Source: Ruminococcaceae bacterium R-25 (lineage in GTDB: Bacteria; Bacillota; Clostridia; Saccharofermentanales; Saccharofermentanaceae). From it: 64,000 bases of DNA. This document shows positions 1-8,453 of the stretch, piece after piece. The translations under genes were made by a program, and so were the position numbers. The stretch is taken from positions 496,001-560,000 of the forward strand of contig QGFZ01000002.1 in the NCBI GenBank assembly GCA_003149065.1, in the 5' to 3' direction. Every line of letters starts with the position of its first letter. Position 1 is the stretch's first letter. The notes beneath the pieces are model-generated. The model worked only from the letters and a program-made list of their open reading frames with translations, was not told the DNA's origin and made no database searches.

Positions 1-543
1 AAAGTAGGTGATGCGAGGGCTTTGAAAATACCTTCTGATTCCTGTGATGTGGTCCTTCTCATGGGACCTCTCTATCACCTGATGAATCTGTCTGACAGGA
101 TGACTGCAATCCTAGAAGCTTACCGCATTTTAAAGCCCGGTGGACTTTTATTTGCTGCAGGCATCTCCAAATTCAGTTCTGCCACATGGGCATTATCCGT
201 CTATGGAAACGGTGTCGATTTTATCGATGACGATGTCTATATGGATATGCTGAAGCGCGAAATGTCTACGGGCGAGCACATCCGTCCTGAAACTTATCCC
301 AGGATAATCGCAGACGCATACTTCCACACACCGGAAGGACTCTGTTCAGAACTTGCAGACGGCGGCTTTTCTGTTGTTGGCAAGCACGCCGTAGAAGGAT
401 GTATCTGGTTTACTCCTGAGCTCAACAACAAGTGGGAAGATCCCGACAGACGCGCGAGACTTCTTGAGATCCTGCACGCATCTGAGACTGATGATTCGAT
501 GATGGGTATCAGTCCGCATTTCCTGATCGTAGGGAAAAAGTGA
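1..543 (+). CDS. SAM-dependent class I methyltransferase, 5'-truncated
   Basis: The reading frame is open from base 1, so the gene begins before the window. The visible 180 codons are the C-terminal two thirds of a Methyltransf_11-type small-molecule methyltransferase. They show a motif-II/III-like stretch (VGDARALKIPSDSCDVVLL), then YHL, then a post-motif RILKPGGLLF, which is the usual Rossmann strand-4/strand-5 signature. The glycine-rich SAM-binding motif I must lie upstream. The stop codon abuts the next ATG at 544, so the two genes are probably co-transcribed. Substrate unknown. The family call is good; the specific role cannot be inferred. Confidence 0.85.
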   Translation, partial: KVGDARALKIPSDSCDVVLLMGPLYHLMNLSDRMTAILEAYRILKPGGLLFAAGISKFSSATWALSVYGNGVDFIDDDVYMDMLKREMSTGEHIRPETYPRIIADAYFHTPEGLCSELADGGFSVVGKHAVEGCIWFTPELNNKWEDPDRRARLLEILHASETDDSMMGISPHFLIVGKK

Positions 544-819
544 ATGTCAATAATATCGAAAAGCAATAACGGCTGGGAACTGCATACTGTTTCTAACGGA
601 AGTCTCTCTTGTGAGAATTCAAAATTGGACAGCAACGATATAGATATTGTCGAGAAAAAGATCCTGCCGGAATATGGTGAACGAATGAAGAAGGAACATG
701 TATTTGTTTCCTGGGATAATTGGTCCGGTGTATTCATTATGGCTCTTCCGGGATTACATACAGACAACTCAGATAAACTGATTAAAGAGTTATTTGAACG
801 GTTGAGGGATAACTCATGA
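544..819 (+). CDS. Small hypothetical protein (91 aa)
   Basis: A 91-residue acidic, soluble protein with no signal peptide or membrane segment and no domain I recognise. It starts directly after the methyltransferase stop and overlaps the next gene by four bases (ATGA at 816-819), which strongly suggests a real, translationally coupled gene. The centre (VSWDNWSGVFIMALPG) and the C-terminal amphipathic helix (LIKELFERLRDN) look like a small alpha/beta fold. The neighbours, a methyltransferase and a P-loop kinase-like protein, do not fix a function. Confidence 0.7.
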   Translation: MSIISKSNNGWELHTVSNGSLSCENSKLDSNDIDIVEKKILPEYGERMKKEHVFVSWDNWSGVFIMALPGLHTDNSDKLIKELFERLRDNS

Positions 820-1310
820 ACGTAATTGTTATTAACGGCCCGATGGGCATCGGGAAAACAACAGTAGGGACATATATCGCGGATTCAAATCCCGGCACGG
901 CCTTTATTGACGGCGATTGGTGCATGGATCTTCATCCGTTTGTCGGCAATAAAGAAACCAGAGATATGACAGTCAACAATATCCTTCACATGATCAGCAA
1001 TTACAAGGATTGTTCTGTCTGCAAAATGGTAGTTGTTGCGTGGATCATGGATGATGAACAAGTTCGCGAGAACTTAATAAACGGCATCAGAGATATGGGC
1101 TTGAATGTAAAGTCTGTTACTCTTGTAAGTGATGATGAACAGTTAAGAAAACAGTGGGAATCGGATGTCACCTGTCCGTGGCGCACAGAAGAGTGGTTCA
1201 ATGTTTCACTGAAGTCTTTGAAGTATTTTTCGAGCCTGGATGATTGTATATACACGACCGGAAAGTCTGTAGAGTCAGTTGCAGATTTGATTATGAATGG
1301 TATTGATTGA
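816..1310 (+). CDS. P-loop NTPase / kinase-like protein
   Basis: A 164-residue cytoplasmic protein with a textbook Walker A motif at residues 8-16 (GPMGIGKTT) after a hydrophobic beta strand. A D-G-D segment at about 33-35 resembles the acceptor-binding aspartates of small kinases. Length and layout fit the AAA_33/shikimate-kinase-like group of small-molecule or nucleoside kinases, but no substrate motif is recognisable. It overlaps the previous gene by four bases, so the methyltransferase, the 91-aa protein and this gene form one transcription unit. Such trios are often accessory genes; the exact role is unknown. Confidence 0.75.
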   Translation: MNVIVINGPMGIGKTTVGTYIADSNPGTAFIDGDWCMDLHPFVGNKETRDMTVNNILHMISNYKDCSVCKMVVVAWIMDDEQVRENLINGIRDMGLNVKSVTLVSDDEQLRKQWESDVTCPWRTEEWFNVSLKSLKYFSSLDDCIYTTGKSVESVADLIMNGID

Positions 1311-1627
1311 CTAGTGTATTGCGCTGTTGCACATTTTGTAGACGAAAAACGGAAAATCGTCTTCAAAACGTGCAAATTCAAGCGTTTTTGCTCATTCTGT
1401 AGACAAAAATCGTGATATCGTCTACAAAACGTCAACAATAGCCCGGTTGTTTCACATTTTGTATCACGAGAAACGGAAAATCAGTGACTAAAAGTTGAAA
1501 TTGACCCTCATTTCAACTTTTTGTATCACGAAAATCAGAAAAACGGTGACAAAAAGTGAAACAGCTACACTGACTCAAAACTGCAATAAAGAATAAAGGT
1601 TGCCTCGATTTGAGACAACCTTTGTTT
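1311..1627. repeat. Intergenic tandem array of four imperfect stem-loops
   Basis: This 317-base gap holds no gene. It contains four successive imperfect inverted repeats of about 45-52 bases at roughly 1327-1375, 1391-1435, 1449-1500 and 1511-1561. Each left arm carries a TTTTGTA-like core followed by GAC (units 1 and 2) or TCAC (units 3 and 4), a purine-rich loop often containing CGGAAAA, and a complementary right arm. The right arm of unit 3 (1490-1500) is also perfectly complementary over 11 bases to the left arm of unit 4 (1511-1521), so alternative pairings exist. Resembles small palindromic intergenic repeats; function unknown. Confidence 0.7.
1595..1623 (-). terminator. Rho-independent-type terminator of the beta-helix lipoprotein gene
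   Basis: Arms AAAGGTTG (1595-1602) and CAACCTTT (1616-1623), plus three further inner pairs around one mismatch, form a stable hairpin just 3' of the minus-strand lipoprotein gene. On the minus strand the stem is followed by a T-rich stretch (TATTCTTTATT). Confidence 0.65.
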
Positions 1628-3106
1628 TTAAGTAGTAGTTTCGCTTGGTTTTGCGGGAGGCTCACCGCCGTTGCCTCCAGGACCGCCTGACGGAGGATCT
1701 CCCGGAGGGTTCCCTGAAGGCTTCTCGCCTGACGGAGGATCACCGGGGAAGTCACCAGAGGGTTTCTCGCCGTCTGGCTTGCCGCCTGAAGGAGGTTCAC
1801 CGGGCATTCCGTCCGGTTTTCCGGATGATTCTGTTGCTATCGTAATAGCTGTTCCTGTTGAAGATGTGCCCGCTGTGTATTCGGTGCCGCCTACGTAGAG
1901 CTTGTGTCCGTTAAGATCAACCGCATCAGCTTCGCAGGTGAGGCCTGTGATATATGAATCGCCTGTGAGGACCCAGGTGGAACCCTTTTCGATCTCTACA
2001 TAAACTTCGCCTTCGTTGGCTGCGTTTATGGCGCCTGTGTATGTCGTGTTTTCTGAGAGATAGAGGTTAAGCGCGGAGACATTGTCGACTATGATATCGC
2101 CTGTCTGGGCCTGCTTCTTGAGGTAGAGATTTACCTTGCCGCCGTTGGAACCTTCAGAGCCCCAGCCTGCTGCAGCTTCTCTTAAGAAGACGCCGTTTGA
2201 ATCCTGATTTACTATCTCGACATTTTCAAGTGTTATCGTTGTCGCAGTGTTGTTTACGAAGAAGATGTCGCCGTTCTTATTTGTGATCGAGCCGCCACTC
2301 ATCGTGAATTTTGCAAGACCGACAGAAGCGTCGCCGGACATCGACTGGTAGATCATTACCGCATTATAGGAGATGGACTTGTCGCTGTTATGTTTTGTGT
2401 TATTGGCTGTGAGATTTACGTTATTAAGAGTGACTGAGTTCTTGCCTTCTACTACGACACCTTCAGACTGTGTGGATTCCAATGTCGCATTGCTGACTGT
2501 GATGTCTGCTGTGGAGTAGATGGCTGGAGAGCCCGTGCCGTCCGTTACATAAGTTCCGCCGTCAACCGTTACGGTTCCGCCGCCTCGGTCTGATCTGATC
2601 GCTGCAGAAGAATTGCCTGTCGTGTGAATATCGAGATTGGAGGCATTCATCGTACCGCCGCCTGTTGTCATGAGGCCGCCGGAGCAGTTGCCGGAAGTTG
2701 TGATGACGGAATTGCTGATGTTGACCGTCGTGCCGTTCCCGTATGAGAAGACTGCATTGGCGTGTGTGCCGTTTGTATCAACTGCGATTTCTGTGAGTGT
2801 TAATGTGGCGCCGTCGGTCGCGAAAATCGCGGCGTTGTCACCGTAGAAATCCGCTTCATCTCCTGATGCGGAATCACCTGTCTTGGTTACTTTAATGTTT
2901 GAATATTCGGCTGTATTTCCGCTGACTTCGATAGCGTGTTCGCCGTCATTAGCGTTCGTTATTTCTTCGCCAGTTACTACACTGTTAACTGTCGTCGCAG
3001 TAGTTTCTGAAGATTGATTATTTGAAGCAAGACAAGCTGTGACTGATACCGACATCGCAGCGGCAGTGGCTATTGCCAGTATGAGTAGAACCTTTTTCCT
3101 GATCAT
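1628..3106 (-). CDS. Secreted beta-helix lipoprotein with Pro/Gly-rich tail
   Basis: A 492-residue exported protein. Residues 1-24 are a lipoprotein signal peptide ending in VTAC, with the lipidated Cys at 25, followed by a Ser/Thr-rich linker. Residues about 55-410 are repeated short strands rich in T, N, G and V (for example VTVDGGTYV, ITVSNATLES), typical of a right-handed parallel beta-helix as in polymorphic-outer-membrane or pectate-lyase-like proteins. The C-terminal 60 residues are low-complexity repeats of GEKPSG/PPGDPPSGG type, likely a wall-spanning stalk. No catalytic site is recognisable, so adhesion or carbohydrate binding is inference. GGAGG lies upstream of the ATG; a terminator hairpin follows the stop. 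Confidence 0.75.
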   Translation of the reverse strand: MIRKKVLLILAIATAAAMSVSVTACLASNNQSSETTATTVNSVVTGEEITNANDGEHAIEVSGNTAEYSNIKVTKTGDSASGDEADFYGDNAAIFATDGATLTLTEIAVDTNGTHANAVFSYGNGTTVNISNSVITTSGNCSGGLMTTGGGTMNASNLDIHTTGNSSAAIRSDRGGGTVTVDGGTYVTDGTGSPAIYSTADITVSNATLESTQSEGVVVEGKNSVTLNNVNLTANNTKHNSDKSISYNAVMIYQSMSGDASVGLAKFTMSGGSITNKNGDIFFVNNTATTITLENVEIVNQDSNGVFLREAAAGWGSEGSNGGKVNLYLKKQAQTGDIIVDNVSALNLYLSENTTYTGAINAANEGEVYVEIEKGSTWVLTGDSYITGLTCEADAVDLNGHKLYVGGTEYTAGTSSTGTAITIATESSGKPDGMPGEPPSGGKPDGEKPSGDFPGDPPSGEKPSGNPPGDPPSGGPGGNGGEPPAKPSETTT

Positions 3107-3210
3107 TGCATTATTCCTCCTTTTGGGTTCTTTAGCCTAACAATACAGGACTATCCTTAAATGAACCTGAAATGAAGTGTGGCAAATAATGAGGAAACAA
3201 AAACCGGAAA

Positions 3211-4035
3211 TTAATATCCTTTTTCCTTTAATCCCTTTACAACTTCAACATAGAAAGGAACGATATCACTGACTTCGTCATCAGCCGAAGGAGATTTTTT
3301 CGTGAAACGCATACGTCTCATATCGACTACGTCTGCGTGCGAGATGCCTCTGTGAGTAGTAGAAGTGCGCACGCCCTTAAAATCCGCCCAGCGCATTGAA
3401 GCAGTGGAGACCATGCCGTCGTTGTCGCCGTCGAATTTTCTGACCAGAGGATAAGTTAAGCAGAAAACTGAATCGGAAAATGAGCCTTTGACCTTAAAGC
3501 CGTAGCTCTGGCAGAGGATGTTTCCGGGTGTGGGGTTATCGATATTGAACTGCTCGGCAGTCTTTGTTGTCAGGATATCAAAGCATGCCATGCTGTCAGG
3601 ATGCCTGTCGCCTAAGATCCACATCCAGAGATCGTTGCCTTTGGCGGCAGCTTGGACCATCCACTTCGGAGCCTTCATCAGGAAATCAACGGTCTTGGAT
3701 CCGTGGTGCGGCGTATCGATCGTGGTGATGGATGCGATCTTGTCGCTGTAACCGTGATTAAAGAGGTATCTTGATTCGAGGCCGCCTTTGGAATGCGCGA
3801 GGATATTGACCTTGGGCGCACCGGTTATTCGGAGGACCTCGTCGAGGCTTTTAGCGATGATGTCAGCATTGCCTTCGACTGAACCTACGGCGTCCTGGTG
3901 GCCGAAGAAGACGTTGGCGCCGTGCGACTCCAGTGTTTTCGGGATCCTGCCCCAGTAGCACAGGTGCTTTCTGTCACGGAAGCCCATTCCGTGGACCATC
4001 AATAACGGATACTTCAAACTGCAATCGTTATTCAT
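3211..4035 (-). CDS. Alpha/beta-hydrolase, triacylglycerol-lipase-like
   Basis: A 274-residue protein without a signal peptide. It has the lipase oxyanion-hole segment VHGMG (14-18), a nucleophile elbow A-H-S-K-G-G with Ser82, and a following TIDTPHHGS segment, as in bacterial family I lipases and PGAP1-like hydrolases. Candidate acid and base residues lie in the FDGDNDGMVS segment and the HRGISHADVVD segment near the C-terminus. The elbow has Ala instead of the first Gly of G-x-S-x-G, as in some lipases. Lack of an export signal argues for an intracellular esterase or lipase. The substrate is not known. Confidence 0.8.
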   Translation of the reverse strand: MNNDCSLKYPLLMVHGMGFRDRKHLCYWGRIPKTLESHGANVFFGHQDAVGSVEGNADIIAKSLDEVLRITGAPKVNILAHSKGGLESRYLFNHGYSDKIASITTIDTPHHGSKTVDFLMKAPKWMVQAAAKGNDLWMWILGDRHPDSMACFDILTTKTAEQFNIDNPTPGNILCQSYGFKVKGSFSDSVFCLTYPLVRKFDGDNDGMVSTASMRWADFKGVRTSTTHRGISHADVVDMRRMRFTKKSPSADDEVSDIVPFYVEVVKGLKEKGY

Positions 4036-4110
4036 AAAATATCTCTCCCTTAGGTTTCCGGCCTATTTTGGGAGCATATCACTGTATTGTATATTGTTCA
4101 ATACTGAATT

Positions 4111-5310
4111 TTATTTAAGAGCGCTTTTCCTCGAGATTGCCACAACTTTGAGAGCAAGGAAAGCAATAACCAGACCTATTGCAGTGACCGTAAGACTTAC
4201 GATCAGCATGAAGTGGGGACCTTTGATATCAAGCAGTCTTCCGCAGACAAGGCTCGAAAAGACACCGCCTAAAGTTATGGAACAGTTGATATAGGCCTGG
4301 CCCTTTACCTGGTCAAGTCTTGCCATAGTCTGGTTTACGAAATAAGCTCCGGCAGGGATGAAGACTGCATAGGCGAACATCTGCATTGCCTGGCTGATAT
4401 ATACGACGGCCATATTCGGTGCTAACAGCATGAGGAGAGTCTTAATAAGGAAAGCTGTGCCTGAAATAAGAAGGAGATTTTTAACAGAGATCTTCTTCAT
4501 TATCTTATCTATCAGGGCCATGGTAGGGAGCTCTAAAAGTGCTGCGATAAATACGGCAGTTCCCATTTGTGCTTCAGTGCCGCCTAAGGGCGTTATTATC
4601 TGGATCATGTAATCGTTGATCGCATTGTGCGCAAAGAAGAAACATACTGCAGCTGCAACGAAAAGCATGAAGCCGGGATAAGTCTTGATAAAGCTGATGA
4701 GGTTGTTATGCGCGACTTCGTTCTTTTCGAGCTTAGGCGCTTCGACCTTAGGCTTCTTGAAGAAGTACAGTACGACCAGCGCAATAGAAAGGAAGATGAT
4801 GTCTAAGATCATGAGGATGCTTACGCCGAACTTTCCGATCGCTCTTCCCGTAAAGAACGAAGTGACGGCAAATCCGGCAGAGCCGAGGCCTCTTGCAAGG
4901 CCGTAGTAGATATGGCATCCTGCCGCTTCATATTCGAAATACATTGCCGTAATGATCGGCTGGTAGACCATCTGCACCATATAGATCAGCGCGAAGATAA
5001 TGAAGATGACGACTATGCCGTTCTTAATAAGGAGCAGAAGTACTGAACCTATGAGCAGGAGTGCTGTAGATGCCATGGAGACATTGCGGTTGGTAAGCTT
5101 GCCCTGCTTGTCGATAAGGCCGGCAATAAAGGGCTGGAATATAACGGACAGGATATTGGCGAGGGCCAGTGTGATGCCGATAAGAGTGTTTGAGAAACCC
5201 TTTTCGAGCAGGAAAACGGACGCATACGCATGAATGCCGCTATATACGGCAAAGTATGTCGCGTTGATGATGATATATCGTAGTGTCCAGAATTTCTTAG
5301 TGCTTGTCAT
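4111..5310 (-). CDS. MFS transporter (MFS_1-like)
   Basis: A 399-residue polytopic membrane protein with about 12 hydrophobic segments. It has an aromatic N-terminus (FWTLRYIIINATYFAVYSGIHAYASVFL) and a loop 2-3 element GLIDKQGK, which match the MFS_1-like/LacY-type subfamily (PF12832) of proton-coupled sugar or aromatic-acid transporters. A central cytoplasmic loop rich in K and E (KKPKVEAPKLEKNEV) separates the two six-helix halves. It is transcribed singly, tail to head with the lipase. Substrate cannot be told; import or export of an oligosaccharide is a guess. Confidence 0.85.
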   Translation of the reverse strand: MTSTKKFWTLRYIIINATYFAVYSGIHAYASVFLLEKGFSNTLIGITLALANILSVIFQPFIAGLIDKQGKLTNRNVSMASTALLLIGSVLLLLIKNGIVVIFIIFALIYMVQMVYQPIITAMYFEYEAAGCHIYYGLARGLGSAGFAVTSFFTGRAIGKFGVSILMILDIIFLSIALVVLYFFKKPKVEAPKLEKNEVAHNNLISFIKTYPGFMLFVAAAVCFFFAHNAINDYMIQIITPLGGTEAQMGTAVFIAALLELPTMALIDKIMKKISVKNLLLISGTAFLIKTLLMLLAPNMAVVYISQAMQMFAYAVFIPAGAYFVNQTMARLDQVKGQAYINCSITLGGVFSSLVCGRLLDIKGPHFMLIVSLTVTAIGLVIAFLALKVVAISRKSALK

Positions 5311-5432
5311 AAGGAACCGCCGTCTTCAATTTGGCACATTATACTATGCGGGAGTTGTGATTTACTCAATAAGTAAAAAAATGCTAATATATCCAACATA
5401 AATACCCAAAAAAATGTTAATCCGAGGAAAGT

Positions 5433-6473
5433 ATGCAGTATTTGAGATATCTGGGAGAGCTTACATATAATCCGGTCCTGATCTTGTTAATGGCAATATT
5501 GGGCCTGGTACTGTCGACTTTTGTAAAGGGCCTTGTACAGCTTGCCTTTGCAAAGCCCATGGGAATGAAAGTTACGGATATCATGATATTCGGTTTTAAG
5601 TACACCAAGCTCAAAAACGGTAAATGGGAACAGAGAGGAAAAAGGATCGGAATAGGATTACAGGTCGAGACTGCATTTGATCTTGAGCGCGCTGCCAATA
5701 CTGACAGCAAAAAGCTTATTGCCAAAGAAAAGGCTTACATGATCGTAACCTCAATTGTCTGGCTCCTTATCGGAATCGGTGCATTTTGGGGACTTTTGAT
5801 CGCTACTTTCAATGCAGATACTTATCTTCTTGGTTCTGTATATTTCCTTTTGGGATTCTGGCTGTTGCTTTTCCTGATCAGCAGATTCTGTCTTGCTGTT
5901 TCAGTGCTTTCCAAGGTCAATTCCAAAAAGTCTTTAGGAGGATATACCCAGGAAGCATTGAGCATGCTGAGGTCCGGAGTTCCTTTTTCCCAGATGAATC
6001 TTAAGCCCATTAGCGAATTGAATTACAAGAAGGTCTGGGATACGGAAAAGCATATGTATTTCCTCGTTTATTTCGAATACCTGGATGCCAACGGATTCTT
6101 TGACAGAATGCCTGAAGCGGTAGCTGAAGTGGAGAGGACTATGAAACCCAATATGGCAGATTCCAAGATAGTTCTGGGCGTGTGCATGGATCTGGTCTAT
6201 TACTATTCCTACCACAACATCGTTCCGGGCAAGGCTAAGGAATACTACCACAGGATAGTTGACGACATCTCAAAAGATACCGATCCCAACGCAATGTTCG
6301 TAAAGGGCTTCTATGAACTTAACTGCTTCGGCAATGTTGAGGTTGCCAAAAACTGTGCAATAAAGGCGCTGGAAAAGATCGATGATTTCTCTACAGGTGA
6401 CGAGAGGGAATACTGCAGAAAGTGCATTGCAAGGCTCAATCACGCCATAGATAATTTCCCGAAACAAGCCTGA
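5433..6473 (+). CDS. Membrane protein resembling an M50 site-2 protease with the HExxH motif lost
   Basis: A 346-residue protein with hydrophobic segments at about 12-35, 101-125 and 130-155 and a soluble C-terminal 190 residues rich in helices (TPR-like). The N-terminus has the layout of M50-like membrane metalloproteases of Firmicutes: first helix, an amphipathic FxHELGHLxFG segment, then a strand with IFGFKYTKLKNGKW. At the position of HELGH it reads K-G-L-V-Q (32-36), so the zinc site is absent. The family relation is inferred from memory of the pattern, not from a search. It is monocistronic, with TTTACT and TAATAT promoter-like boxes at 5361-5390. Confidence 0.55.
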   Translation: MQYLRYLGELTYNPVLILLMAILGLVLSTFVKGLVQLAFAKPMGMKVTDIMIFGFKYTKLKNGKWEQRGKRIGIGLQVETAFDLERAANTDSKKLIAKEKAYMIVTSIVWLLIGIGAFWGLLIATFNADTYLLGSVYFLLGFWLLLFLISRFCLAVSVLSKVNSKKSLGGYTQEALSMLRSGVPFSQMNLKPISELNYKKVWDTEKHMYFLVYFEYLDANGFFDRMPEAVAEVERTMKPNMADSKIVLGVCMDLVYYYSYHNIVPGKAKEYYHRIVDDISKDTDPNAMFVKGFYELNCFGNVEVAKNCAIKALEKIDDFSTGDEREYCRKCIARLNHAIDNFPKQA

Positions 6474-6671
6474 TAAAGGCCAAATAAGGATTCTGATTCA
6501 GATATATATAGATGTATATCTATGTATATCTATGTATATTTTCATGCCTGTAATCTGATAACCAAAAAAGACTTTGATATTTAACCCAAAACCTTGAAAA
6601 GCATTTCTTATATAAATATTATAGTGGGGTGAATCAGAGGTAATGTGTTTTTTGGATAGCCAGTTGGAGGC
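6474..6671. other. Upstream region of the Na/Pi symporter with a short AT tandem repeat
   Basis: About 200 bases without a gene. Around 6508-6540 the decamer GTATATCTAT is repeated two to three times. A promoter lies at 6594-6622. No further structure was recognised. Confidence 0.4.
6594..6622 (+). promoter_or_regulatory. Sigma-A-type promoter for the Na/Pi symporter gene
   Basis: TTGAAA (6594-6599), a 17-base spacer and TATTAT (6617-6622) make a near-consensus housekeeping promoter about 50 bases upstream of the start codon at 6672. Confidence 0.6.
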
Positions 6672-8405
6672 ATGATTTTTATGGCAGAAGTATGGCCGGC
6701 GTTATTGGGGCTTTGCTCCGGTATGGCCTTGTTCCTGTATAGCGTTAAGATCACCAGTGGAAGCTTACAGGCAATTGCAGGTGAAAAATTAAAGAGTGTC
6801 CTTGCAAAACTCACGGGAAATAGAATAATGGGCGTTCTGGTCGGTGCGGGTATTACCGCATTGATCCAGTCTTCTACCGCAACATCGGTAATGTCGGTAG
6901 GTTTCGTTAATGCCGGACTCATGGACCTTTACCAGGCTTTGTGGGTCATTATGGGTGCCAATATCGGTACAAATATCACCGCACAGATCATCGCTTTCGA
7001 TGTCGGAGCCGTAGCTCCTATCATAGCGTTGCTCGGTACTTTCTTCTGCCTTCTTACAAAGGATAAGAAGCTCCGCAGCATCGGCGAGGCCATTGCGGGA
7101 TTGGGCTTTATCTTCGTCGCGATGTCCCTCATGAAGGATTCAATGGAGCCTTTGAGCAAGATGGATATTGTTAAGGAAACAATGTCTTCTATCAACAACC
7201 CTTTCATTGGAATCATCGTAGGTATCATATTCGTTATCATTATCCAGAGTTCTGCTGCCGGTGTCGGTATGCTCCAGGCTATGGCGATGTCAGCATCCGG
7301 TGCGCAGCTCATGACATTAGACCAGGCAATGTTCATCATCTTCGGTCTTAATATCGGTACATGCGTTACTGCAGTATTCGCATCTATCGGTGGTTCCAGA
7401 AACGCTACGAGAGCCGGTATGCTCCACATGACATTTAACGTTATCGGTACAGTGATCTTTACAGCCGCATATTATGTGCTTCCGATAACAGAGTGGGTAA
7501 GAGCTCTGTCTCCTAACGATGTAGCAAGACAGCTCGCTAACATTCACCTCGTATTTAACCTCGCTTCAACGATCATACTGTTGCCTTTCGGTCAGTACAT
7601 CGTTAAGCTCGTAAAGTTCATCGTACCTGACAAGAAGGGCGGAGATGACAGCGTTTACTGTCTTAAGTACCTCAATCCCAACATGATAAGCAACAACAAC
7701 CAGGTTGGTACTGAAGTCCTGATCGCTGCCCTCTGCAACGAGATCAGCAGAATGCTTGAAATGGCAGGAAACAACGTTCAGAGAAGTATCGAAGCAGTCC
7801 TTGAAAATAACGAGAAGACCCAGCAGGTAATAAACGACACGGAAGAATATGTCGATTACCTGAATAAGGAGATCTCATACTACATTTCACACGCCATGGT
7901 TTTCGACATGTCCGAAAAGCATGCTGTCGCGATGAGCGCTCTGTTTAAGATCACGGGTAACATCGAGCGAATGGGTGACCACGCCATCAACATCTCAGGA
8001 TATGCGAATCTTCTTGAGAAAAAAGGTTTAAAGCTCTCAGACAAAGCAAGAGCGGAAGTAAGCCAGATGGTAGCTACCACCAAAGATGCATATAACATCC
8101 TTTTGGGAAGCAAGCCGGGTTCTGTTCATATCAAGATGGCCCAGATGGAGCAGAAGATCGATGATATGACGGAAGACTACAGAGAGCACCAGTTGGAGAG
8201 ACTTAAGTCAGGCGTCTGCTCAGGTGATGCATGCGTAATCTATTCCGAGATGCTTACAGACTTCGAGCGTTTGGGAGACCACATGTTAAATATCGCTGAA
8301 GCTGCCGCAGAGTCCAAACTCGTTACCTTAAAGCTTCCTGAAGAAGCTCCTGAAGTAGAGAGCAAGGGCAAAGGCAAGGATAAGATCGCTGCAGCCAAGG
8401 CATAA
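6672..8405 (+). CDS. Na+/phosphate symporter (NptA/YjbB family) with PhoU-like domain
   Basis: A 577-residue protein. The N-terminal half (to about 320) has the paired inverted repeats of the Na/Pi cotransporter family, each with a QSS signature (QSSTATS and QSSAAG) and a GANIGT/GLNIGT segment. The C-terminal part (about 340-555) is a helical PhoU-like domain with two ERxGDH repeats (ERMGDH, ERLGDH). It would take up or export phosphate at the membrane with Na+. GGAGG lies 4 bases before the ATG at 6672; an in-frame ATG three codons on is the alternative. A K/A-rich tail ends the protein. Followed by trmL after 48 bases. Confidence 0.9.
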   Translation: MIFMAEVWPALLGLCSGMALFLYSVKITSGSLQAIAGEKLKSVLAKLTGNRIMGVLVGAGITALIQSSTATSVMSVGFVNAGLMDLYQALWVIMGANIGTNITAQIIAFDVGAVAPIIALLGTFFCLLTKDKKLRSIGEAIAGLGFIFVAMSLMKDSMEPLSKMDIVKETMSSINNPFIGIIVGIIFVIIIQSSAAGVGMLQAMAMSASGAQLMTLDQAMFIIFGLNIGTCVTAVFASIGGSRNATRAGMLHMTFNVIGTVIFTAAYYVLPITEWVRALSPNDVARQLANIHLVFNLASTIILLPFGQYIVKLVKFIVPDKKGGDDSVYCLKYLNPNMISNNNQVGTEVLIAALCNEISRMLEMAGNNVQRSIEAVLENNEKTQQVINDTEEYVDYLNKEISYYISHAMVFDMSEKHAVAMSALFKITGNIERMGDHAINISGYANLLEKKGLKLSDKARAEVSQMVATTKDAYNILLGSKPGSVHIKMAQMEQKIDDMTEDYREHQLERLKSGVCSGDACVIYSEMLTDFERLGDHMLNIAEAAAESKLVTLKLPEEAPEVESKGKGKDKIAAAKA

Positions 8406-8453
8406 AAATAGACGGCTATCTATATATCAGACAAAACAGTCCGGAGATATTAA

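Noticed and set aside
294-767. 157-codon minus-strand frame over the methyltransferase and 91-aa genes
   Set aside because: Antisense to two coupled genes with proper starts; no motif in its translation.
1327-1561. CRISPR array or integron attC array
   Set aside because: Units are palindromic with no unique spacers of constant length, no cas genes, no integrase and no cassettes between units.
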